Shown here: positions 18,268-26,896 of the stretch, one piece after another
Numbering within the stretch: position 1 is the first letter of the stretch
Layout of the letters: each line of letters opens with the position of its first letter
Origin: Sphingomicrobium sediminis
GTDB taxonomy: Bacteria > Pseudomonadota > Alphaproteobacteria > Sphingomonadales > Sphingomonadaceae
NCBI RefSeq assembly: GCF_023805295.1
Contig: NZ_JAMSHT010000001.1
Span: forward strand, 1,736,001-1,800,000
DNA length: 64,000 nt
Direction of reading: 5' to 3'
The notes under the pieces: model-generated
Databases searched by the model: none
Told to the model about the DNA's origin: nothing
Seen by the model: the letters and a program-made list of their open reading frames with translations, nothing else
Made by a program: the position numbers and the translations under genes

Positions 18268-19074
18268 CTAATTGGCCTCGACGCGCTGGCGGTAGGTCAC
18301 GTTCACCCGCTTCGACAGCAGGAGGTAGGGCGCCCACAGGGCCGCGCTGATCAGCACTTTCTTGGTATTGCCCGTGAGCAGCGTCTGCAGCGGATCGACC
18401 ACCGTGCCGGGCAGGCCCGTCATCTTTACCGCTTCGGCGACACCCATCTGCATGGCCAGGTCAAGCGCCCAGACGCAGGCCAGGAACATCGGGAACCACG
18501 GCACCTTCTTCAGCGCCGCGACGAACGCAACCATATAAAGGCTCGTCAGCAGCACGACGTCGAGCGTCATCATGAAGTGCAAGGTGGCGAGCCAGTCGGG
18601 CGCAACCGGCGGGATGGCCGGGATCGAGACGAGATATTCGGCAACGCGCACCGGCACGTTGATCATCATGCCGATGAGCAGCGAGACCATGATACCGCCC
18701 GTGCCATAGAGTTCGTGCGCGCGCGCTTGCTCGACGCTGACCCGCTTCCAGCGACCCAGCCGCGCAAGGTGGCTGGTAGGCCGCGCCATATTCTCGCCGC
18801 CGCGGAACAGGCGCAGCGCGATGAACAGGCTGGCGACCGGACCGAGCGTCACGAGGATATAGGGGAAGTAGGTGGCGAGACCCTGCACCTGGCCCATGGT
18901 CGGGCTGGCAACGACGCGGATCGAGCAGGCCGACATGGCCAACAGCATCCACGCCAGCGCCACCTTGGTGAGCGACCCCTCAAGCCCTGCAAGGATCGCC
19001 GCGGCGCGGCGGCTGAACCGCTGCGACATCGTCTCGGCAATCGACTGGACTTGGGCGTGCACTCTGGCAGTCAT
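18268..19074 (-). CDS. Polytopic membrane protein, function unknown
   Basis: The protein is about 268 residues if it starts at ATG 19074, or 253 from ATG 19029. Neither start has a strong ribosome site. Five to six hydrophobic segments are visible: VALAWMLLAMSACSI, YFPYILVTLGPVASLFIALRLF, GIMVSLLIGMMINVPV, FMMTLDVVLLTSLYMVAFVAAL, FPMFLACVWALDLAM and a last one near LISAALWAPYLLLS. The end (LLSKRVNVTYRQ) is basic. The pattern recalls DUF2569-like proteins, but I am not sure. It is divergent from the NfrB-like gene and upstream of flp on the same strand. Confidence 0.65.
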   Translation of the reverse strand: MTARVHAQVQSIAETMSQRFSRRAAAILAGLEGSLTKVALAWMLLAMSACSIRVVASPTMGQVQGLATYFPYILVTLGPVASLFIALRLFRGGENMARPTSHLARLGRWKRVSVEQARAHELYGTGGIMVSLLIGMMINVPVRVAEYLVSIPAIPPVAPDWLATLHFMMTLDVVLLTSLYMVAFVAALKKVPWFPMFLACVWALDLAMQMGVAEAVKMTGLPGTVVDPLQTLLTGNTKKVLISAALWAPYLLLSKRVNVTYRQRVEAN

Positions 19075-19323
19075 GGGAGGGGCGGGCCTCTGGCTTGTTG
19101 TCGTCCACCCCCTTCGTAAGGCGTTAACCTTACCACCGAGTAAAACCCTTTCACGACACCCGGTTCCCTGCATTTCGCAGGCGTAATCAACGGCTTGGCC
19201 GGCGCGCTTGCCAAGGGGGGCGGTTGTGGCCATGCTGCAGGGGCTCGGTTTGCGGCGCCCTGTGGGGGCATGCATGCGAATCTTTCCGACATTTTTGGAA
19301 GCTGTGGCGCGAGGCGTTTCGTC

Positions 19324-20694
19324 GTGAGCGCGACTTCTTTGCTGCCCTCCATCGCTGAAGAGCTGGCGCTGTTCGCGGCGGTAGGCTTCTTCATCTTCGC
19401 GCTCGACGATTTGCTCGTCGACCTGCTCTATTTCACACGGCGCCTGTGGCGGCATGCCACTGTCTATCGCCGTTACCCCCGCGCTTTCGCGCAGACGATC
19501 GAGAAGGCGGACCAGCCCGGCTGGATGGCCGTCTTCATTCCCGCCTGGGACGAGGCCGGGGTCATTGCCGACATGCTCCGCGCGACGCTCGGCCGGTTCG
19601 GCCAGGGCGACTATCGCCTCTTCGTCGGCCACTATCCCAACGACCCGCGCACTGCGCGCGCGATCCGCTCGGTCGAGGACGACCGCGTCATCGCCGTCGA
19701 GCTTCCCCATGACGGCCCGACGACCAAGGCCGATTGCCTCAACCATCTCTATCGCGCGCTGCTCGATGAAGAGCGCGCACGCGGCATCCCCGCCAAGGCA
19801 GTCATCCTCCACGATGCCGAAGATGTCGTGCACCCGATGGAGCTGCCGCTGTTCGACCGCCTCATCGACCGGGCCGGTGCGATCCAGCTCCCCGTCGTGC
19901 CGTTGCTCGATCCCGCCAGCACCTGGGTCGCTGGTCATTATTGCGATGAATTTGCCGAATCCCACGGCAAGGACCTTGTCGTCCGCGAGGCCGTCGGTGC
20001 GGCCGTCCCGCTGGCCGGGGTCGCCTGCGCAATCCGCCGCGACGGATTGAGCGCCATCGCCGAAGCCCAGCAGGGCCGCCCCTTCGATGCCGACAGCCAG
20101 ACCGAGGATTACGAACTCGGCCTGCGCCTCGGCGCGCGAGGCCTGCGCACCATCTTCGTGCGCATTCCCGCCATGCCGGGCGACGAGGCCAAGGTCGCCA
20201 GCCGCGGTCACTTCCCCGGCCATTTCTCCGCTGCCGTGCGCCAGAAGGCGCGCTGGATCGGTGGCATCGCCTTTGCCGGCTGGGACCGGCTGGGCTGGCG
20301 CGGCGGCTGGGGCGAAAGATGGATGCGGCTGCGCGACCGGCGCGGTCCGCTCGCTGCTTTGTTGCTGCTCGCAGGCTATGGCGCACTCCTATTATGGAGC
20401 CAGCTCTGGATCGCCGCACAACTGGGCGCACCGGTCATGCCCGACGTGTCGCCGCTGCTCGGCTGGCTGCTGGTCGCCAATGCCTTGTTGCTGACATGGC
20501 GGGTCGCAATGCGCGCCTTGTTCACCACCATGACCTATGGCCCGGTGCAGGGCCTGCTCGCCATCCCGCGCCTGATCGTCGGCAACGTCATCGCCATCTT
20601 CGCCGCCTGGCGCGCCCTGCGCCACCATCTCAGTCGCCGCCCGCGCGGGTGGGACAAGACCGACCATGTCTTTCCCAAGGAGTATGTCGCATGA
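19324..20694 (+). CDS. NfrB-like family 2 glycosyltransferase, inner membrane, without a MshEN domain
   Basis: The start is probably GTG 19324, eight bases after GAGG, giving 456 residues that open just before the first membrane helix (LALFAAVGFFIFALDDLLVDLLYF). The glycosyltransferase-2 core has PAWDEAGVIADML, HDAEDVVHP (the metal-binding D-x-D region), QTEDYELGLRLGARG and RQKARWIGG (the QxxRW-type motif). Two or more C-terminal membrane helices follow. It ends with WDKTDHVFPKEYVA, the point where E. coli NfrB continues into a cyclic-di-GMP-binding MshEN domain. That domain is missing here. NfrB makes the exopolysaccharide used as phage N4 receptor. The next gene overlaps by 4 bases. Confidence 0.82.
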   Translation: MSATSLLPSIAEELALFAAVGFFIFALDDLLVDLLYFTRRLWRHATVYRRYPRAFAQTIEKADQPGWMAVFIPAWDEAGVIADMLRATLGRFGQGDYRLFVGHYPNDPRTARAIRSVEDDRVIAVELPHDGPTTKADCLNHLYRALLDEERARGIPAKAVILHDAEDVVHPMELPLFDRLIDRAGAIQLPVVPLLDPASTWVAGHYCDEFAESHGKDLVVREAVGAAVPLAGVACAIRRDGLSAIAEAQQGRPFDADSQTEDYELGLRLGARGLRTIFVRIPAMPGDEAKVASRGHFPGHFSAAVRQKARWIGGIAFAGWDRLGWRGGWGERWMRLRDRRGPLAALLLLAGYGALLLWSQLWIAAQLGAPVMPDVSPLLGWLLVANALLLTWRVAMRALFTTMTYGPVQGLLAIPRLIVGNVIAIFAAWRALRHHLSRRPRGWDKTDHVFPKEYVA

Positions 20695-21827
20695 GCGGTG
20701 CCGTCCGTTTCCTCGCTATCATCGTCGTCGGCTGGGTTGGCGTGCGTGTCGCCGGCGCGAGCCTGCTGCCCGAAACCGGCCTCGTCGCCGAGCCTGCAAA
20801 AGCCGCGCCGACGCTCGCCAGCAAGCCACCCGTTGCCCCGCCCCCTGCCATGCCGCAGACAGCCGCGACCGCTTCGGAAAACGTGCCGGCCGGTGCGGTC
20901 TGGACGCCATATGGCCTACTCTTTCCCTTTGCTGGCGAAGCGCCCCCGCCGATCCTCGCGCAGGCAGCGCCAGTCACTCAGATCATCCGCGAAATTCGTT
21001 ACGTGCCCGCCCCCCGCACCGCACGGAGCGAAACCACCTACCGGGCTTATCCCGACGCCCGCCTGGACCCCCGGCTCGCAGGCTATTCGCTTGCGAGCTT
21101 CGATGCCTCGGTAGCGCGCCCCGCTACCCTCGCATCCCCCGTCCCGCCGCCGGTCATGACCGGTGCGCGGGACGGCCTGGTCACCGAGGAACCGGCCGGG
21201 TTCGATCGCTGGCAGCTATCGGCATGGAGCTTCATGCGCGCCACCGGCATGGATAGCGCCAGCCCCGGCCTCGCGCCCGGCTCGATGCTCGGCGGCGACC
21301 AAAGCGGCGCGCGTTTGCTCTACCGGTTCAATCCCGAACTTGCCGTGTCCGCCCGCATCAGCGCCGCCACCGGATCCGTGCGCGGGACCGAAGCGGCCTT
21401 GGGCCTTCGCTATCAGCCGCTGCAAAGCCTGCCGCTCGCACTCACGATCGAGCGGCGCGAACGGATCGATGGCGGCGACGCCGCACGCTCCGACTTTGCC
21501 GCCTTCCTCGAGGGCGGCGTCTATCGCGAGGTCCCGGCAGGCCTGACATTGGAATCGTACGCGCAGGCCGGCTTGGTCGGGGTCGAGGATCCCGACTGGT
21601 TCGTCGACGGCGCTTTGACCTTGAGCCGTCCGATCTTCCGACAGGTGTCGGTCGGCGCGGGCGTCTGGGGCGCAGCGCAACCGGGCGTCGAGCGGCTCGA
21701 TGTCGGCCCGCGCATCAGCATGCCAGTCTGGCAAGGCGTGCGCGCCCATGCCGACTATCGCTGGCGTATCGCCGGCGAGGCGGAGCCGGGCGACGGACCG
21801 ACCGTGACCATCGCCGCGGATTTCTAG
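20691..21827 (+). CDS. NfrA C-terminal-like outer-membrane barrel protein with membrane anchor
   Basis: The ATG overlaps the stop of the glycosyltransferase gene as ATGA. The 378-residue product has an N-terminal hydrophobic anchor or signal (FLAIIVVGWVGVRVAGASLL) and a Pro/Ala-rich linker to about residue 170. A C-terminal domain of about 200 residues follows, with alternating hydrophobic strands (SGARLLYRFNPELAVSARI, LPLALTIERRERI, LTLESYAQAGLVG) ending in VTIAADF, typical of an outer-membrane barrel. This matches the C-terminal domain of NfrA. The TPR region of the E. coli protein is absent. It is likely to be the export partner of the polysaccharide enzyme. Confidence 0.72.
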   Translation: MSGAVRFLAIIVVGWVGVRVAGASLLPETGLVAEPAKAAPTLASKPPVAPPPAMPQTAATASENVPAGAVWTPYGLLFPFAGEAPPPILAQAAPVTQIIREIRYVPAPRTARSETTYRAYPDARLDPRLAGYSLASFDASVARPATLASPVPPPVMTGARDGLVTEEPAGFDRWQLSAWSFMRATGMDSASPGLAPGSMLGGDQSGARLLYRFNPELAVSARISAATGSVRGTEAALGLRYQPLQSLPLALTIERRERIDGGDAARSDFAAFLEGGVYREVPAGLTLESYAQAGLVGVEDPDWFVDGALTLSRPIFRQVSVGAGVWGAAQPGVERLDVGPRISMPVWQGVRAHADYRWRIAGEAEPGDGPTVTIAADF

Positions 21828-21889
21828 GCCGACCGGCGACGTCGATCCGCCTTCTATTCCGCCCCGCGTCCCGCTAGGCAGGGCGCTCG

Positions 21890-22801
21890 ATGGATATCTA
21901 CCTGCCCATTGCCGAAATGGCCGTGAACGGCCTCTTCATCATCGCGCTCGGCGGGATTGTCGGGGTGTTGTCGGGGCTGTTCGGCGTGGGCGGCGGGTTC
22001 CTAACCACGCCATTGCTCATCTTCTACGGCGTCCCGCCCACGGTCGCGGTCGCCAGCGCGACCACGCAGGTGACCGGGACCAGCGTCTCAGGCGTCGCCG
22101 CGCACATGCGCCGCGGCGGGGTCGACTTCCAGATGGGCACGGTGATGATCGCCGGCGGCATCTTCGGCAGCCTCATGGGCGCCGTCCTTTTCAGCCTGCT
22201 GCAGCGCTCGGGCCAGGTCGATCTGGTCATCGGCATTCTCTATGTCGTGCTCCTGGGCGGCATTGGCGGGCTGATGCTGCGCGACGCTTTGGTCGCGCTC
22301 GACATCATCGAACCGCCCGCGCGCAAAAAGCCCAAGCGCCGCCACCAGCGCTGGATCACCGCGCTGCCGCTGCGCTGGCGCTTTTATGGCTCGGGTCTCT
22401 ACATCTCGCCGCTCGCACCGATGATTATCGGGTTCGTCGCCGGGATCATGACCATGCTGCTGGGCGTCGGCGGCGGGTTCATCACCATCCCCGCCATGAT
22501 CTACCTGCTCGGCATGTCCGCGCGGGTCGTCGTCGGCACCAGCCTCGTCATGATCCTTGCGGTCAGCGCGGTGTCGACCCTCATCCACGCGCTTACCACG
22601 CAGGCGGTGGATATCGTCCTCGCCTTCCTCCTGCTTCTGGGCAGCGTCGTTGGCGCGCAATATGGCGCGGCCATCGCCTCCAAGGTGAAGCCCGACCTGC
22701 TGCGCCTGCTGCTCGCCGCCATGATCCTGGTTGTCGCGCTGCGCATGTTGCTGGGCCTTGCCTGGCGGCCCGACGAGATCTTCACGGTGCAGGTGCTGTG
22801 A
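21890..22801 (+). CDS. TauE/SafE family permease
   Basis: A 303-residue protein with about eight hydrophobic segments arranged in two halves. Each half opens with the family glycine-rich motif: GGIVGVLSGLFGVGGGFLTTPLLI near residue 20 and GFVAGIMTMLLGVGGGFITIPAMI near residue 185. The family exports sulfite, sulfonates or other organic anions. The stop overlaps the ATG of the TIGR02186 gene as TGATG. These two families are usually found side by side in alphaproteobacteria, which suggests one functional unit. Confidence 0.88.
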   Translation: MDIYLPIAEMAVNGLFIIALGGIVGVLSGLFGVGGGFLTTPLLIFYGVPPTVAVASATTQVTGTSVSGVAAHMRRGGVDFQMGTVMIAGGIFGSLMGAVLFSLLQRSGQVDLVIGILYVVLLGGIGGLMLRDALVALDIIEPPARKKPKRRHQRWITALPLRWRFYGSGLYISPLAPMIIGFVAGIMTMLLGVGGGFITIPAMIYLLGMSARVVVGTSLVMILAVSAVSTLIHALTTQAVDIVLAFLLLLGSVVGAQYGAAIASKVKPDLLRLLLAAMILVVALRMLLGLAWRPDEIFTVQVL

Positions 22802-23559
22802 TGGCGGTGCGGCTCCTCCTCCTGCTCGGCGCTTGGATGGCGCTGGTCGGCGCCAGCGGCCCCGTTCTCGTGCCCGACATCAGCTCGCGCAACGTCGAAA
22901 TCCGCACCAGCTTTACCGGCGAGGAATTGCTGCTCTTCGGCGCGATCATCTACGAAGGCGGTCTCCCCGATGCGCCTGCTGAAGTCGCGGTCGTCCTGCG
23001 CGGCCCCAGCGAACCCATCTTGCTACGCGAGAAACAGAAGGTTGCCGGAATCTGGGTCAATGCGGATTCGCATCGCTTCCGCTCGGTCCCGGGCTTCTAC
23101 GCTTTGGCAAGCTCGGCGCCGATCGACCGGCTCATCGATGCGCGCACGGCCGCCATTTACGAGATCGGTGTCGACAACCTCCAATTGTCCCCCGGCCCCG
23201 GCGCTGCGGCGGAAAAAGAACAACGCATGGAAGCGGGCCTCATCGACCGGATGGAACAGCGCGGCCTCTATGCCGAGACCCCCACCGGCGTCGAAATCAC
23301 CGACAATGTTCTCTATCGCGCGCGGATCTCGATCCCCAGCCGCGTGCCCGTCGGCGTCTATCGCGCCGAAACCTTCCTGATTTCCGAGGGCCGCGTTCTC
23401 GCTGTCGCCACCCGCGAAATTTCCATCGGAAAGTCCGGATTCGAGCGATTCGTCGCGCTTGCCGCCGAACGGCACGGCTTTCTCTACGGCATCGCCGCCA
23501 TCCTGGTGTCGCTCTTCCTCGGCTGGGCGGCTGCCGCAATTTTCCGCAAGCGTGTCTAA
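22801..23559 (+). CDS. TIGR02186 family membrane protein
   Basis: The 252-residue protein has a signal peptide (VRLLLLLGAWMALVGASG), a periplasmic part with the family signature LVPDISSRNVEIRTSFTGEELLLFGAI, and one C-terminal membrane anchor (YGIAAILVSLFLGWAAAAIF) with a basic end. The family has no known biochemical role and always occurs with a TauE/SafE permease, as here. By this association it is likely to be a partner or sensor for the transporter. The GTG three bases upstream is an alternative start. Confidence 0.86.
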   Translation: MAVRLLLLLGAWMALVGASGPVLVPDISSRNVEIRTSFTGEELLLFGAIIYEGGLPDAPAEVAVVLRGPSEPILLREKQKVAGIWVNADSHRFRSVPGFYALASSAPIDRLIDARTAAIYEIGVDNLQLSPGPGAAAEKEQRMEAGLIDRMEQRGLYAETPTGVEITDNVLYRARISIPSRVPVGVYRAETFLISEGRVLAVATREISIGKSGFERFVALAAERHGFLYGIAAILVSLFLGWAAAAIFRKRV

Positions 23560-23634
23560 ACCGATACGTGCCTAACCTATGTTTAACTGCTATCGTCTAG
23601 GACACGCGGGAAACGAATCTTTTGCCAGGGGCAT

Positions 23635-25329
23635 ATGAGTATGAGCGACCAGTCGAATCTCAACGAGTTCTTGAGCGAACTCAAAACCTATAGCGAGGGC
23701 GGCCAGCCCGGCTCGGGTGACGACGATACGCCGGTCCAGCTCGACCCGATCGGCAATGTGATGGAAATTGCCGGCTCGAGTTCGGCCGTGGTGCTGGAAG
23801 CTTCGCGCCTCCTCGAACTGGGCGAAGACCCCGATCCGGCGATCCGCCTGTCGGGCCAGGTCGGTAGCCAGGTGAAGATGGCGGTCGGCAAGAACTGGCT
23901 GATCGCCAACGTGCGCACCATGCGCGCCGGCGAGGGCGGCACCGTCATCGCCAATGTCGACTTTCTGGGCGAAGGCAATCGCGAAGCCGATGGCCGCCTG
24001 TCGGGCTTCAAGCGCGGTGTCACCCGCTTCCCGATTCCAGGCGCGCAGGTTTTCCCGGTAACGACGCGCGATTTGCGCAGCGTCTTTGCCGCCGACAGCC
24101 GTCCGCATATCGAAATCGGCACCGTCTACCCGACCGACGATATTCGCGGCGCGCTCTATATCGACCCGATGCTCGGCAAGCATTTCGCCGTGCTGGGGTC
24201 GACCGGTACGGGTAAGTCGACCTCGGTCGCGCTCATCCTCCACCGCATTTCGCAGGCGAGCCCTGAGGGTCACATCGTGATGATCGACCCGCACGGCGAA
24301 TATTCGGCCGCATTCAAGAATCACGGCGAGATTTTCAACGTCGATAACCTCCAGCTGCCCTATTGGCTGATGAACTTCGAAGAGCATTGCGAAGTGCTGC
24401 TCACCTCGGAGGATTCAGAGCGCCAGCGCGACGAGGACATCCTCGCCAAATGCCTCCTGGAAGCGCGCAGCCGCAACAAGATGGCCGAGGAATTCGGCAA
24501 GGTGACGGTGGACTCACCCATCCCCTACCTCCTCACCGACTTGAACCAGATCATCGTCAACGAGATGGGCAAATTGGATCGCGCCGGCGACGCCACGCCC
24601 TACAAGCGCATCAAGAACAAGCTGGACGAGCTGCGCGCCGACCCGCGCTTCACCTTCATGTTCTCGGGCATGATGGTCTCGGACACGATGAACAAGTTCA
24701 TCGCCAAGATGTTCAGGCTGCCTGCCAATGGCCGCCCGATCAGCATCGTCGACGTGTCGGGCGTGCCGTCCGAAGTCACCTCGACGGTGGTCTCGGTGCT
24801 CGCCCGCATGGTCTTCGACTATGCGCTGTGGAGCCGCACCGAAACGCTGCGCCCGCTGCTGCTGGTCTGCGAGGAAGCGCACCGCTACGTCCCCAAGGAA
24901 GACGGATCGCAGCGCGGTCAGGCCGTGCGCCGCATCCTCGAACGGATCGCGAAGGAAGGCCGTAAATATGGCGTGTCGCTGGGCCTCATCACCCAGCGCC
25001 CGTCCGACTTGGCCGAAGGCGTGCTGTCGCAGTGCGGCACGATCCTCTCCATGCGTCTAAACAACGAACGCGACCAGGACATGGTGCGCGCCGCGATGCC
25101 CGAGGGCGCGCGCGGCTTCCTCGATGCCATTCCCGCCCTGCGTAACCGCGAGGTCATCGTCTGCGGCGAGGGCGTGAACATCCCGATCCGCGTCACCTTC
25201 GACACGCTGGAAGCCGAAAAGCGTCCCGCCTCGTCCGACCCGAGCTTCGCCGAAATGTGGCGCGACGTCGGCGACGAAGACGGCATCATCACCCGCGTCG
25301 TGCGCCGCTGGCGCGGACACGGTAAGTGA
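23635..25329 (+). CDS. HerA-like hexameric ATPase (DUF87)
   Basis: A 564-residue P-loop ATPase of the HerA/FtsK superfamily. Residues 35-150 form a HAS-barrel-like domain (NVMEIAGSSSAVVLEASRLLEL). Walker A is VLGSTGTGKSTSVALIL near residue 188, and Walker B is LLLVCEEAHRYVPKED near residue 415. An arginine-rich segment QAVRRILERIAKEGRKYG and the sensor-like LITQRPSDLAEGVLSQCGTIL follow. HerA translocates DNA with the nuclease NurA in archaea and works with other partners in bacteria. No nuclease gene is adjacent, so the partner is unknown. The ATG at 23635 has no strong ribosome site. Confidence 0.86.
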   Translation: MSMSDQSNLNEFLSELKTYSEGGQPGSGDDDTPVQLDPIGNVMEIAGSSSAVVLEASRLLELGEDPDPAIRLSGQVGSQVKMAVGKNWLIANVRTMRAGEGGTVIANVDFLGEGNREADGRLSGFKRGVTRFPIPGAQVFPVTTRDLRSVFAADSRPHIEIGTVYPTDDIRGALYIDPMLGKHFAVLGSTGTGKSTSVALILHRISQASPEGHIVMIDPHGEYSAAFKNHGEIFNVDNLQLPYWLMNFEEHCEVLLTSEDSERQRDEDILAKCLLEARSRNKMAEEFGKVTVDSPIPYLLTDLNQIIVNEMGKLDRAGDATPYKRIKNKLDELRADPRFTFMFSGMMVSDTMNKFIAKMFRLPANGRPISIVDVSGVPSEVTSTVVSVLARMVFDYALWSRTETLRPLLLVCEEAHRYVPKEDGSQRGQAVRRILERIAKEGRKYGVSLGLITQRPSDLAEGVLSQCGTILSMRLNNERDQDMVRAAMPEGARGFLDAIPALRNREVIVCGEGVNIPIRVTFDTLEAEKRPASSDPSFAEMWRDVGDEDGIITRVVRRWRGHGK

Positions 25330-25353
25330 TCGATTCGATCTGATCGATTGAGG

Positions 25354-25380
25354 AAAGGGCGCCCGCTGCGGCGCCCTTTT
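25354..25380. terminator. Terminator between convergent HerA and M23 genes
   Basis: The arms AAAGGGCGCC (25354-25363) and GGCGCCCTTT (25370-25379) are perfectly complementary with a 6-base loop, followed by T. The A/T ends allow it to work in both directions. It ends 4 bases from the stop of the M23 peptidase gene on the minus strand. Confidence 0.85.
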
Positions 25381-25383
25381 CAT

Positions 25384-26736
25384 TTAGCCGACCGGCAGCG
25401 TCCGGGGCAGCGCCATATATTCGTCGTAGCGCGCCTGGAAGGCGGTCAGCGCATTGCCTTCCAGCACCGGGCGGCGAACCATGCGCACGCCGCGCGGATC
25501 GACGGCGCGGCCATTCTGGTGCACCTCGTAATGCAGGTGCGCGCCGGTCGAGAGACCCGAAGAGCCGACATAGCCGATCACCTGTCCCTGCCGCACCGTT
25601 GCGCCGTTCGACACGGCATAGCCCGACATGTGGAAGTAGCGGGTGCGAAGCCCGCCTTCATGCTGGATCGTGATCATCCGCCCCGCGCCGCCATTCCAGC
25701 CGGCCTTGATCACCCGGCCATCGGCAGCAGCGCGAATGGGCGTGCCGGTGCGCGCGGCGAAATCCATGCCTTTATGCATGCGGCGGATGCGCAGGATCGG
25801 GTGCGTGCGCATCCCGAAATAGCCGCTGATCCGCGCCTGCACCGGCCAGATCAGTCCTTCGCTCTTGCCCTCAAGCGACAGCGCGTCGAGCCATTGCTCG
25901 CGCCCGCCTGCCGTCCATTTGAGCAGAGCGACATCGCTCGCCCCGCGGCGATCGAGCCCGGCATAGAGGAGCGGCCCGGCGACATGGTCGCCCGAGGCCG
26001 TCTCGCGATGTTCGATGACAAGGTCGAACATGTCGTCGGGCGAGACATCGCCGACATCGACATGCGCACCCAGCGCTTTCAAGTAATCCTGCGCCGCGCG
26101 CGGCGTCACGCCCATGTCGCGCATCGCGAAATAGAGGCCGTTGCCGACCCGGCCGCGAATGCGCATCGGGCTGGCTTTCACCGCGATCCGTTCACGCGTC
26201 ACGTTGAAGACATCTCCGGCCCGGTCGAGCGAGACGTCGAGGTCGAGCGCCGCGCGCATCGACAGGCTTTCGAGCGGACGCACATCGCCCGGCCCGGGCG
26301 GGCCCAGCCGGATATTCACCTTGGTCCCGGCGCCGATCCGTCCGCCCGCAGCCTCATGCACCGCGCGCGTCGCGCTGGCGGCATCGGCGCGCGGCACGCC
26401 GGCACGGCGCAGCGCGCTTTCCAGCCCGCCGTCGACACCGACCGTCGCCACCAGTTCGCGCCAGGGCCGCACCGGAGCCTCGCGCAGCGGCGACACCTTC
26501 TCGCTGGCGGCCATGCGGCGCCCGGTCAGGCGGCCCATCGTGCCATTGGAAATCCCCGCGGCCGTGAGTTCGGCGGCAAGGTCGGGTCCGGGCGTCGGCG
26601 CGCGATCGTCGGCAAAGGCCTTGCTCAGCGGCGCGGCGCCCAGCGCCAGCGCGGCCACGCCCAGCAACACGGCGCCCACGCCGGCAATCCGCCGGGGGCT
26701 CCGCTTGCTCACAAATTTGCGTTCGTTACGGCTCAT
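25384..26736 (-). CDS. M23 family metallopeptidase (LytM-type murein hydrolase)
   Basis: A 450-residue exported protein with a membrane or signal segment at residues 18-40 (GVGAVLLGVAALALGAAPL). The C-terminal LytM domain has HKGMDFAARTGTPIRAAADGRV (zinc His and Asp) and LSTGAHLHYEVHQNGRAVDP, which contains the H-x-H motif. The other parts of the zinc site are intact, so it is probably an active endopeptidase that cleaves peptidoglycan cross-links. The middle part (residues 60-270) includes an OapA- or Csd3-like region with GAGTKVNIRLGP. It is convergent with the HerA gene and divergent from the helicase. Confidence 0.92.
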   Translation of the reverse strand: MSRNERKFVSKRSPRRIAGVGAVLLGVAALALGAAPLSKAFADDRAPTPGPDLAAELTAAGISNGTMGRLTGRRMAASEKVSPLREAPVRPWRELVATVGVDGGLESALRRAGVPRADAASATRAVHEAAGGRIGAGTKVNIRLGPPGPGDVRPLESLSMRAALDLDVSLDRAGDVFNVTRERIAVKASPMRIRGRVGNGLYFAMRDMGVTPRAAQDYLKALGAHVDVGDVSPDDMFDLVIEHRETASGDHVAGPLLYAGLDRRGASDVALLKWTAGGREQWLDALSLEGKSEGLIWPVQARISGYFGMRTHPILRIRRMHKGMDFAARTGTPIRAAADGRVIKAGWNGGAGRMITIQHEGGLRTRYFHMSGYAVSNGATVRQGQVIGYVGSSGLSTGAHLHYEVHQNGRAVDPRGVRMVRRPVLEGNALTAFQARYDEYMALPRTLPVG

Positions 26737-26896
26737 CGCTCGCTTACTTTCGACTCAGTCGAAATCCCCTAACCCGATTCTTGGTTAAAAAGCGTTAATG
26801 TCAACAAGATGGCTGGCGCATGACCCATTCCGGGCGCGAGCATTTCATCGCCAATACAGGCTTGCATCACGATTCCGCGAAGCGCATGGTGCGCTC

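Noticed and set aside
18268..20223. A 651-codon minus-strand open frame across the glycosyltransferase region
   Set aside because: Only the last 268 codons look like a real membrane protein. The upstream part is antisense to the NfrB-like gene and has the composition of a GC-rich shadow frame.
25330..25350. Repeated GATCGATT elements after the HerA gene
   Set aside because: Short overlapping GATC-type repeats without clear symmetry. They probably have no function beyond the spacer before the terminator.
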